Assembly (NCBI GenBank): GCA_027070475.1
Contig: JALXDT010000087.1
Coordinates: forward strand, 1 to 7,236
DNA length: 7,236 nucleotides
Source: Candidatus Aminicenantota bacterium
GTDB taxonomy: Bacteria; Acidobacteriota; Aminicenantia; JAMOAD01
Reading direction: 5' to 3'
The position numbers and the translations under genes are program-made. Below are positions 1 through 6,261 of this stretch, in pieces; position 1 is the first letter of the stretch, and each line of letters opens with the position of its first letter. The notes under the pieces were generated by a model. It was not told the origin of the DNA and ran no database searches. It saw only the letters and a program-made list of their open reading frames with translations.

Positions 1-43
1 GGAAAATAATTTCCCCCATATAGGAAGTTGTTTTTTCAAAATA

Positions 44-72
44 TTGACAAAATTTAAAGGATTTGATATTAA
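44..72 (+). promoter_or_regulatory. sigma70-type promoter of the tRNA-Gly/tRNA-Cys pair
   Basis: A perfect -35 box TTGACA (44-49) is followed after 17 bases by TATTAA (67-72), a 4/6 match to TATAAT. A TG at 64-65 one base before the -10 gives an extended -10 (TGaTATTAA), which should compensate for the weaker hexamer. Transcription would start near 79, about seven bases before the mature 5' end of tRNA-Gly, leaving a short leader for RNase P. No other promoter is apparent between the two tRNA genes, which are 12 bases apart, so both probably come from one transcript. The box positions are read directly; the activity is inferred. Confidence 0.75.
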
Positions 73-85
73 TTAGTAAATTTCC

Positions 86-160
<75 letters not shown>

Positions 161-172
161 TCTTTTTAATAC

Positions 173-244
173 GGCGGCGTAGCCAAGTGGTAAGGCAGCG
201 GTCTGCAAAACCGCGATTCACCGGTTCAAATCCGGTCGCCGCCT
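173..244 (+). tRNA. tRNA-Cys, anticodon GCA
   Basis: The acceptor stem GGCGGCG (173-179) pairs perfectly with CGCCGCC (237-243). The D stem is GCC/GGC. The anticodon stem GCGGT/ACCGC encloses the loop CTGCAAA, with anticodon GCA at 205-207. The T arm is ACCGG-TTCAAAT-CCGGT (220-236). The discriminator base T244 is the U73 that cysteinyl-tRNA synthetase requires, which supports the cysteine identity. Unlike the neighbouring tRNA-Gly, no CCA is encoded (the sequence runs into TTTTC), so the 3' end must be completed by a CCA-adding enzyme. It lies 12 bases after tRNA-Gly and is probably cotranscribed with it. Confidence 0.97.
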
Positions 245-319
245 TTTTCAAAAAAATAAAAATACTCCCTTACATCCTATAATAAAAATTTTTCTCTTTG
301 AGCTTTTTAAAAAATCAAT
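245..319. other. convergent AT-rich gap between tRNA-Cys and ptb
   Basis: This 75-base gap lies between the 3' end of the + strand tRNA cluster and the 3' end of the - strand operon. It is almost all A and T, with runs of both. I see no GC-rich hairpin followed by a T-run on either strand; the only pairing possibilities are A/T stretches and a three-base CTC/GAG stem. Transcription from both sides must end here or run antisense into the other unit. No open reading frame of note is present. Confidence 0.6.
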
Positions 320-1231
320 TTATTCGTTAGCTAAGACAGCTCCCAAAAGAATAGAATAATACTTTGAATCATCTGAATCAGCTCTGGATGTTAAAACCAC
401 AGGAGCTTTTGCTCCGACAACTATTCCGGCAAGTAAACCTTTAGCTAATATTGTTGTTGATTTATAAAAAACATTTCCAGTTTCAATATTTGGAAAAATT
501 AGGATATCTGCAAAACCATCTACTGGAGTTTTCAGCCCTTTTATGTCACATGCTTCCTTTGATATAGCAACATCCAAAGCCAGAGGACCATCTACAATAG
601 CTCCTTTTATCTGTCCTCTGTCCGCCATCTTTGAAATAATAGCAGCATCCATTGTTGGTGGCATTTTTTCAGATACTTTCTCATTTGCTGCTATGATAGC
701 TACCCTTGGCTTTTCCACTCCCAATTTATGGGCAGCATCTATACAATACTTTGTCATATCCACCTTTTGTTGTAAGGTTGGTTCCGGAATAATTGCTACA
801 TCAGAAACAATAAGAAGTTTATCATAAGTTGGAATATCCAAAACAGCAATATGAGTTAATGTACTCCCTTTGGGTAAAAGTCCTTTTTCTTTGTTTAAGA
901 TTGCTTTCATATAATAAATAGTGCTTATCAAACCCTTCATTACTATGTCAGCTTCTCCATTGTGAACAAGCTCTACAGCTTTTACTCCAGATTTTTTTTC
1001 ATCAGGTTCATGAACAATGGTAAAGATAGAAGAATCTATTCCTTTTTCCTTACATAAAGAAAGAATCTTCTCCTTATCCCCCACAAGGATTCCCTCAACA
1101 TGTCCTTCATCCACTGCTCTATGAACAGCCATTATTGTGTTCGGATCCTGAGCATAAGCAACTGCCAATCTCTTTTTTCTTCTACCCTTTAAAGCTTTTT
1201 CAAGATCTTTTAATCTCTTTATTTCCTGCAT
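320..1231 (-). CDS. ptb: phosphate butyryltransferase (Ptb family)
   Basis: A 303-residue cytoplasmic enzyme of the phosphate acetyl/butyryltransferase family. It converts butyryl-CoA plus phosphate to butyryl-phosphate plus CoA, the step before butyrate kinase. The full-length family pattern is visible: AVAYAQDPNTIMAVHRAV near 23-40, GEADIVMKG (92-100), AANEKVSEKMPPTMDA (181-196), DGPLALDVA (214-222), PNIETGNVFYK (247-257) and GAKAPVVLTSRADS (273-286). The length matches known Ptb proteins (about 300), without the long N-terminal extension of some Pta enzymes. The start is firm: AGGAGG at 1237-1242 sits five bases before the ATG. The gene follows buk by 16 bases and is the last gene of the unit. 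Relatives also use isobutyryl-, valeryl- or isovaleryl-CoA, and no upstream pathway gene is present here, so the in vivo acyl chain is uncertain. Confidence 0.93.
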   Translation of the reverse strand: MQEIKRLKDLEKALKGRRKKRLAVAYAQDPNTIMAVHRAVDEGHVEGILVGDKEKILSLCKEKGIDSSIFTIVHEPDEKKSGVKAVELVHNGEADIVMKGLISTIYYMKAILNKEKGLLPKGSTLTHIAVLDIPTYDKLLIVSDVAIIPEPTLQQKVDMTKYCIDAAHKLGVEKPRVAIIAANEKVSEKMPPTMDAAIISKMADRGQIKGAIVDGPLALDVAISKEACDIKGLKTPVDGFADILIFPNIETGNVFYKSTTILAKGLLAGIVVGAKAPVVLTSRADSDDSKYYSILLGAVLANE

Positions 1232-1247
1232 TTATTCCTCCTAAAAA

Positions 1248-2315
1248 CTATTTATATAATTTAACCTTTTCTTCACCTTTAAGCACTCTCAATGCACCTA
1301 AAGCAAGTGCCTTCATTTCATCCTCTCCCCCATAGACTAAAACTTTTGCTATGAATTTAACTCTTTCAATTATCCAATTAGTAAAAATTTCAGAATATGC
1401 AAGACCTCCCGTTAATATAATAGCATCAACATTTCCCGATAGAACAGCAGAAAGAGATGCTATCTCTTTCGCCACTTGATAGGCCATAGCTTCAAATACA
1501 AGTTTATATCTTTTATCACCTTCCATTACTTTTTTTTCAACTTCTCTCATATCATTGGTTCCAAGATATGCTACAACACCTCCTTTTCCTGTGATCATCT
1601 TTTTTATCTCATCCTTAGTATATTGACCTGAAATCGAAAGCTTAACAAGATCCCATGCTGGAAGACCTCCGCTTCTTTCAGGGGTAAAAGGTCCATCCCC
1701 GTTCAGCGCATTGTTAACATCAACTACTTTTCCCTTTCTGTGAGCACCAACGGATATTCCACCACCTAAATGAGCAATTATAAAATTACAATCCTCATAT
1801 TCTTTGCCTAACTCTTCAGCTGCTCTTCTTCCGACAGCCTTTTGATTTAAAGCATGAAAAATACTTTTTCTTTTCAATTGAGGTAACCCACTTAATCTTG
1901 CTATCTCCTCCATTTCGTCAACCACCACTGGATCAACTATATACGCAGGTATCCCCAAAGGCTCTGCTATACTTTTGGCTAATATTGCCCCGAGATTTGA
2001 GGCATGCTCTCCGTATTCACCTTTCTTTAAAGTTTCAATCATAAGCTCATTAACAAGATAGGTCCCACTGGGTATAGGTTTTAAAAGACCTCCCCTTCCT
2101 ACAATGGCAGAAAATTGTTTTAAATCAAACTGGGCATTGGAGAGAACTTTTATTATTACATCTTTCCTGAATTCATATTGATCAATAATTTTCTCAAACT
2201 TTGAGAGTTCATTCACAGGATGACTGATATTTTCTTTAAAAACTTCACTATTATCATCAAAAACAGCGAGCTTTGTAGAAGTCGAACCAGGATTAATCAC
2301 TAAAATTCTAAACAT
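1248..2315 (-). CDS. buk: butyrate kinase
   Basis: A 355-residue member of the acetate/butyrate kinase (ASKHA) family. It transfers phosphate from butyryl-phosphate to ADP, yielding butyrate and ATP by substrate-level phosphorylation in the cytoplasm. Visible motifs are the phosphate-1 loop NPGSTSTK (8-15), HLGGGISVGAHRKGKVVDV (182-200), NNALNGDGPFTPERSGGLP (201-219), the adenosine motif ILTGGLAYS (300-308) and YGGEDEMKALALGALRVL (328-345). The length and the NPGSTSTK loop separate it from acetate kinase (about 400 residues, NxGSSS-type loop). The ATG is forced, because an in-frame TAG lies immediately before it. The only Shine-Dalgarno sequence, GGAGG, is about 11 bases upstream, which is rather far. 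It lies 49 bases after rex and 16 before ptb. The order buk-ptb is the reverse of the classic clostridial ptb-buk operon. Branched-chain acyl substrates remain possible. Confidence 0.93.
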   Translation of the reverse strand: MFRILVINPGSTSTKLAVFDDNSEVFKENISHPVNELSKFEKIIDQYEFRKDVIIKVLSNAQFDLKQFSAIVGRGGLLKPIPSGTYLVNELMIETLKKGEYGEHASNLGAILAKSIAEPLGIPAYIVDPVVVDEMEEIARLSGLPQLKRKSIFHALNQKAVGRRAAEELGKEYEDCNFIIAHLGGGISVGAHRKGKVVDVNNALNGDGPFTPERSGGLPAWDLVKLSISGQYTKDEIKKMITGKGGVVAYLGTNDMREVEKKVMEGDKRYKLVFEAMAYQVAKEIASLSAVLSGNVDAIILTGGLAYSEIFTNWIIERVKFIAKVLVYGGEDEMKALALGALRVLKGEEKVKLYK

Positions 2316-2325
2316 CTATGTCTCA

Positions 2326-2331
2326 ACCTCC
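2326..2331 (-). promoter_or_regulatory. widely spaced ribosome binding site of buk
   Basis: On the - strand the sequence is GGAGGT, followed by about ten bases (TGAGACATAG) and then the buk ATG. GGAGG is a strong Shine-Dalgarno core, but a gap of about 11 bases from it is longer than the 4-5 bases seen before ptb, tex, the GWxTD gene and the TPR gene. The in-frame TAG at 2316-2318 rules out an upstream in-frame start, so the spacing is real rather than a mis-called start. Confidence 0.65.
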
Positions 2332-2364
2332 AATTATAACAAATTATTACCAGGACTCTTTGTT

Positions 2365-2982
2365 CTATTTTTCTCTGGATATCTTCATAAGATAAATTAA
2401 ATTATAAAGACTGGTGCCTACAAATTCATACTCCACCAAAACATCTTCCGGAACTTTTATTATTATAGGAGAAAAATTCCAGATTGCCTTTATTCCTGCC
2501 TTTATAACCTTATCCACAACCTGTTGAGCAGAACTTTCAGGAACTGCAATTGTAGCTATTTCAACATCGGGATTTTTCTTTATAAAAGACTCCAGGCTGT
2601 TCAAATGATAGACAGGGATATTGTTTCTCTTTTTACCAATCAGAGACTCTTTAATATCGAAAAAAGCAAGAAACTGAATGTTTAATTTTTTAAAATCTTT
2701 ATACTGAGAGAGGGCGGTCCCAATCTTCCCTGCTCCAATAATGATAATTTTTTTAGGTTTTTCCAGACCAAGAATCTTAATAATATTCTCTTTTAACTCT
2801 TCTACCTTATATCCCTTTTTTGTCTTCCCCTTTAAACATGGAAAGTAAAAAAAATCCTGCCTTACTGTTGAAGAGGTAACTCCACTAAGTTCTGCAAGCT
2901 CTTGAGATGAAATATACTCTTTATCAGGAGATAATCTTTCTAAAATTTCAACATATTGCCCAAGTCTTATTACTGCTTTCAT
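2365..2982 (-). CDS. rex: redox-sensing transcriptional repressor Rex
   Basis: A 205-residue homodimeric repressor that senses the NADH/NAD+ ratio; in known Rex proteins NADH binding releases the operator. An N-terminal winged helix (about 1-75) has the recognition segment SSTVRQDFFYF (37-47) and wing GKTKKGY (52-58). A Rossmann domain follows, with IIGAGKIGTAL (81-91), acidic D109 at the end of the second strand (FFDI), IPVYHLNSL (122-130), ATIAVPESSAQQVVDK (143-158) and IWNFSPIIIKVPEDV (167-181). The length is typical (about 205-215). The recognition helix departs from the usual VRRDLSYFG (FFYFP instead of LSYFG), and the wing replaces the usual KRGVGY. The ATG is forced by an in-frame TAA directly before it, yet no well-spaced Shine-Dalgarno sequence exists; a consensus promoter with its -10 five bases upstream suggests a leaderless mRNA. 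A Rex-type operator overlaps that promoter, implying autorepression and control of the downstream buk and ptb. Confidence 0.92.
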   Translation of the reverse strand: MKAVIRLGQYVEILERLSPDKEYISSQELAELSGVTSSTVRQDFFYFPCLKGKTKKGYKVEELKENIIKILGLEKPKKIIIIGAGKIGTALSQYKDFKKLNIQFLAFFDIKESLIGKKRNNIPVYHLNSLESFIKKNPDVEIATIAVPESSAQQVVDKVIKAGIKAIWNFSPIIIKVPEDVLVEYEFVGTSLYNLIYLMKISREK

Positions 2983-2987
2983 TTATT

Positions 2988-3016
2988 ATTATACGCCTTT
3001 TTTTAACAATTGTCAA
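2988..3016 (-). promoter_or_regulatory. consensus sigma70 promoter of rex-buk-ptb
   Basis: On the - strand TTGACA (3016-3011) and TATAAT (2993-2988) are both perfect consensus hexamers, separated by exactly 17 bases. The -10 box is followed by five bases (AATAA) and then the rex ATG, which places the expected start of transcription at or within a base or two of the A of the start codon. Even in AT-rich DNA, two perfect boxes at ideal spacing in the one gap where a new unit is expected is unlikely to be chance. The -35 box lies inside the Rex-type operator at 3010-3027. Confidence 0.85.
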
Positions 3017-3027
3017 ATATATAACAA
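3010..3027. promoter_or_regulatory. predicted Rex operator
   Basis: The + strand reads TTGTCAAATATATAACAA. It matches 12 of the 14 specified positions of the known Rex consensus TTGTTAA-N4-TTAACAA and is self-complementary at 7 of 9 base pairs, with the outer TTGT/ACAA perfect. It covers the -35 box of the rex promoter, so bound Rex would block RNA polymerase. It starts eight bases after the tex stop codon. A further consensus half-site, TTAACAA (TTGTTAA on the - strand), abuts it at 3003-3009. The sequence match is direct; binding is inferred from the adjacent rex gene and from known Rex control of fermentation genes in Gram-positive bacteria. Confidence 0.8.
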
Positions 3028-3035
3028 TAATTTTA

Positions 3036-5249
3036 TTATTTTGCTCCCCATTTTTTCTTTAATGAGGAAAGTATATCTTCCTTTTCTTTTCTTTTAATCT
3101 TTTTCGGTCTATTTTCAAGAGCTTTTAAACTCAATGAAATTCGCTTTAAATCTTTATCAACTGATAATACTTTTACTTCTACCTTTTCTCCCACAGAAAC
3201 AATATCCTCCGGATTTTTTACAAAATCATGGGAAAGCTCAGAAATATGTATAAGACCATCCTGATGTACCCCAATGTCTACAAAAGCACCAAATTTTGTT
3301 ATATTTGTAATAACACCTTTTAAAATCATACCTTCTTCAACATCATCAAAATTTTTCACCCCCTCCGTGTATTCAAAAACATCAAATTTTTTTCTTGGGT
3401 CTCTACCGGGATTTTCCAATTCTTTTATAATATCAATTATTGTAGGAAGACCAAACTCTTGTGTAATAAACAGATTAGGATCAATTTTTTCTATTAATTT
3501 TTTATTTGCTACCAATGAACGTTCTTCTACTCCCAGATATTCTGCCATTTTCTTTACAATAAAATATGTTTCCGGATGAATACCAGTTGAATCTAAAATA
3601 TTGGAACCATCTCTTATTCGTAGAAAACCTGCGCTCTGTTGAAAAACCTTTTCTCCCATACCTTTTACATTAAAGAGATCCTCTCTCTTATCAAATCTTC
3701 CATTTTGATTCCTATACTTAACAATACTTTTAGCAAGGGTATCATTTATTCCCGAAACATACTTTAATAGATGGTATGAGGCTGTGTTCAAATCAACCCC
3801 AACCCTGTTTACGACAGAAAAAACAGTGTTATCAAGTTTTTTCTTCAGAAGAGTTTGATTAACATCATGCTGATACTGACCAACTCCTATTGATTTTGGT
3901 TCAATTTTCACAAGTTCGGCAAGAGGATCTTGAAATCTTCTCCCTATGGATATTGCTCCTCGGACAGTAACATCATATTCTGGAAATTCTTCCCTTGCAA
4001 TATCGGATGCAGAATAAACAGAAGCACCAGCTTCATTCACAATGCTTATTATCAAGCTTGAACCATCAAACACCTTTTTAAAAAATTCATAAGTCTCTCT
4101 TGAAGCTATTCCATTCCCGATAGCTATTGCTTCTATATTAAACTTTTTTTTCAAAGAAACAACTTTTTCTGTTGATTCTCTAATTTTCTCATATGGTTTT
4201 GTCGGATATATTGTATCATGCTCTAAAACTTTTCCCGTTTTATCCAGAATAACTATCTTACACCCTGTTCTATATCCGGGGTCAACACCCATTACTACCA
4301 ATTCCCCTGCAGGAGGAGAAAGAAGAAGCTGCTCAAGATTTTTTGCAAAAACTTCAATTGCCTCAATATCCGCTCTTTTTTTCAAATCTTTTCTAACCTC
4401 AAGCTCTATGGAGGGTAAAACCAGTCGTTTTAAAGCATCTTCCAGATATTTATCGAGAGCTTCTTTTCTGGGATGTTTATTATCATAAAGAATAAAAAAT
4501 ACTTTTGTTTTAATTTTTTCTACATCAAGGAGAATAGAGGATTTTAAAACTTTTTCTTTCTCCCCTCTTCTTATAGCCAATATCCTATGAGAGGGTAAAG
4601 AGTTAACTGATTCACTATAATCATAGTATTGCTCAAATTTGCTTCTTTTATTCTTCCATTCCCTTGTTACCCTAACATTTAGTTTGCCTTCTTCAAACAT
4701 CTTTTTTCGAACAAATTTTCTCAGTTCTGAATTTTCTGCAAATCTTTCTGCTATGATATAACCAGCTCCTTCAATGGCCTCTTTCTCATTAAAACTATTT
4801 TTTGATTCATAAATAAATAATTTTGCAATTTCCTCAACACTTCCCTGCTTTTTTTTATCTAAAATCATTTCTGCAAGAGGGAGAAAACCTTTTTCCCTTG
4901 CGATGGTTGCCTTTGTTTTTTTCTTAGGCTTAAATGGCAAATAAAGATCTTCCAACTCATTTTTCGAATAGCAATTTTCAATTTTTGCTTTCAAATCAAC
5001 TGTTAGCTTCCCCTGAGCCTTTATCGTATTTGAAATTGTTTTTTTCCTACTATTTAACTCTTTTACAAACTCTAAAAGATCTTTTATTTCCTGAATATCA
5101 ACTTCATTAAGTCCACCGCTTATTTCCTTTCTGTATCGAGAGATAAAAGGGACAGTCATTCCCTTTTCCAACAATGAGACAACAGCTTTAACATTCCTTT
5201 CATCTTTACCAACTTTTGTTGAAATAAAATTCAGATCATTTGAAAGCAT
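3036..5249 (-). CDS. tex: transcription accessory protein Tex, S1 RNA-binding
   Basis: A 737-residue cytoplasmic nucleic-acid-binding protein of the Tex family, the bacterial relative of the eukaryotic elongation factor Spt6. Domains in order are the helical Tex N-terminal region (about 1-310, including VPFISRYRKE at 33-42 and LEDLYLPFKPKKKTKA at 99-114), a YqgF/RNase-H-like domain beginning VVMGVDPGYRTGCK (318-331), and helix-hairpin-helix motifs around 483-545 (NRVGVDLNTASYHLLKYVSG, NVKGMGEKVF). A C-terminal S1 domain follows (639-709, GMILKGVITNITKFGAFVDI), with a short lysine-rich tail. The length is normal for the family. AGGAGG at 5254-5259, four bases from the ATG, fixes the start. It sits between an envelope gene pair and rex with no evident terminator on either side, so partial read-through into rex is possible. 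The exact role of Tex in transcription is unsettled in most bacteria. Confidence 0.95.
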   Translation of the reverse strand: MLSNDLNFISTKVGKDERNVKAVVSLLEKGMTVPFISRYRKEISGGLNEVDIQEIKDLLEFVKELNSRKKTISNTIKAQGKLTVDLKAKIENCYSKNELEDLYLPFKPKKKTKATIAREKGFLPLAEMILDKKKQGSVEEIAKLFIYESKNSFNEKEAIEGAGYIIAERFAENSELRKFVRKKMFEEGKLNVRVTREWKNKRSKFEQYYDYSESVNSLPSHRILAIRRGEKEKVLKSSILLDVEKIKTKVFFILYDNKHPRKEALDKYLEDALKRLVLPSIELEVRKDLKKRADIEAIEVFAKNLEQLLLSPPAGELVVMGVDPGYRTGCKIVILDKTGKVLEHDTIYPTKPYEKIRESTEKVVSLKKKFNIEAIAIGNGIASRETYEFFKKVFDGSSLIISIVNEAGASVYSASDIAREEFPEYDVTVRGAISIGRRFQDPLAELVKIEPKSIGVGQYQHDVNQTLLKKKLDNTVFSVVNRVGVDLNTASYHLLKYVSGINDTLAKSIVKYRNQNGRFDKREDLFNVKGMGEKVFQQSAGFLRIRDGSNILDSTGIHPETYFIVKKMAEYLGVEERSLVANKKLIEKIDPNLFITQEFGLPTIIDIIKELENPGRDPRKKFDVFEYTEGVKNFDDVEEGMILKGVITNITKFGAFVDIGVHQDGLIHISELSHDFVKNPEDIVSVGEKVEVKVLSVDKDLKRISLSLKALENRPKKIKRKEKEDILSSLKKKWGAK

Positions 5250-5305
5250 AAATCCTCCTTAAAAAGGAAAGATTTTATCATAAGATCTTAAAAAAGTAAT
5301 TTAAA

Positions 5306-6199
5306 CTAAATTTTTACCTTAAAAACCTTTCTTCCTCTAAAGCCACTATTCAAATCCGTAATTATTGTATCTATATGAACTTTACCCTTTTTCTTTATTT
5401 TAAGAGGAAAAACAAAAGATACATATTTCATTTTTAAAATCTCTTCTTTGGTATATTCAGTCTCTTTTTCCCTCACAAATTTTTCAAAAGTTTTATCCGG
5501 ATAATAAAGTATGAACTCCACTCTTATTCTTACTAACTCCTTTCCCTCTTTTTCTTTCAACAAAAGTTTTTTCAGAGGTATCTTTATCTTCACACTATTA
5601 TTTTCTGGGAAATATTTGAATTTAAAATTAATTGGTTTAACAACAACTTTTACATCACTTCCTCCCATAAGAGTATATTTTGCCATTTCAATAGCATCCA
5701 AAAGCTCTGTTGAATAAGTAATAAGTTCATATCTTCCGTCTCCCTCTTTATCCACAAACTGAAGTCCCAATCTATAATTTCCGTACAACCAAATCTGAAC
5801 CCCCTTATAATAGCCTGAAAGCATAGGATAATCCCTTACACTATCTGGAGGGCCTAAAAGTATATAAATTCTACCTCTGTCAGTATCCCAACCCGGTCTT
5901 CCCGCTTCTTTGAAAAATCTTGAAGCATACTCAAATCTTTTTTCTATCTCCTCTTTGTATTCATTTACTTCTGTATATGGATTCGGATCTCTTATCTCCC
6001 AGAACTCCTTTATAAAAGCTTTTCTTGATTTAGCATCAGGTAAATTCAGAAAAACTTCCTCCTCCTGCTTTGTCATAAGCAAACGAGCTCTTTTATAAAA
6101 AGAATCACTGTAAGGATCAAGTTTAACACTCTTGGGAAGATAACAAGAGGCTAAAAACAGTCCTCCAACAACAAAAAGAATAATTAATATTTTTCTCAC
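5306..6199 (-). CDS. GWxTD-domain lipoprotein
   Basis: A 297-residue predicted lipoprotein. Residues 1-19 form a lipoprotein signal (MRKILIILFVVGGLFLASC) with lipobox LASC and acylated Cys19. Position +2 is Tyr rather than Asp, compatible with outer-membrane sorting if enterobacterial rules apply. The GWxTD domain spans roughly 25-170, with KAFIKEFWEIRDPNP (60-74), the signature GWDTD (103-107), RGRIYILLGPPD (108-119) and IWLYGNYRLGLQFVD (136-150). The C-terminal part (about 180-297) looks beta-rich and ends HIDTIITDLNSGFRGR, as is usual in this family. I know of no experimentally established function. The start is a GTG with AGGAGG four bases upstream (6204-6209). It lies 62 bases after the TPR gene and 56 before tex, so it probably shares a transcript with the TPR gene and may act with that protein in the envelope. 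Confidence 0.88.
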   Translation of the reverse strand: MRKILIILFVVGGLFLASCYLPKSVKLDPYSDSFYKRARLLMTKQEEEVFLNLPDAKSRKAFIKEFWEIRDPNPYTEVNEYKEEIEKRFEYASRFFKEAGRPGWDTDRGRIYILLGPPDSVRDYPMLSGYYKGVQIWLYGNYRLGLQFVDKEGDGRYELITYSTELLDAIEMAKYTLMGGSDVKVVVKPINFKFKYFPENNSVKIKIPLKKLLLKEKEGKELVRIRVEFILYYPDKTFEKFVREKETEYTKEEILKMKYVSFVFPLKIKKKGKVHIDTIITDLNSGFRGRKVFKVKI

Positions 6200-6210
6200 T
6201 CTCCCTCCTC

Positions 6211-6257
6211 TCCTTTTAAAAGGAATTGTTTTAAAAGACTCCTATAAAAACTTTTAA
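6211..6257. repeat. cluster of TTTTAAAAG inverted repeats before the GWxTD gene
   Basis: The spacer between the TPR and GWxTD genes holds a perfect 14-bp palindrome, TCCTTTTAAAAGGA (6211-6224). It also has a separate inverted pair, TTAAAAG (6231-6237) and CTTTTAA (6251-6257), around a 13-base loop. In the mRNA the first could form a small hairpin covering the outer AAGGAGA but leaving the proximal GGAGG free. The stems are mostly A-U and no T-run follows, so this is not a convincing terminator. Low sequence complexity could explain it. Confidence 0.3.
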
Positions 6258-6261
6258 GGTA

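Noticed and set aside
1..14. GGAAA-ATAA-TTTCC inverted repeat at the left edge
   Set aside because: It is a five-base stem with no T-run on the + side, and its - strand continuation is outside the window. It could be the end of a terminator for a gene to the left, but this cannot be judged.
543..827. 94-codon + strand open frame inside ptb
   Set aside because: It lies wholly antisense to a clearly recognised ptb gene, resembles no family I know and has no ribosome binding site of note.
2336..2342. ATAACAA, a possible Rex half-site before buk
   Set aside because: No partner TTGT half lies at the required distance (2325-2331 is AACCTCC), and a lone seven-base AT-rich match is expected by chance.
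3274..3579. 101-codon + strand open frame inside tex
   Set aside because: It is antisense to the S1-domain end of tex. Its low-complexity, Ser/Phe/Ile-rich translation is what the opposite strand of a lysine/glutamate-rich AT-rich gene gives.
5281..5290. Ten-base palindrome TAAGATCTTA and nearby TATGAT as a terminator or promoter before tex
   Set aside because: The stem has no room for a loop and no GC core, and TATGAT has no recognisable -35 at 16-18 bases.
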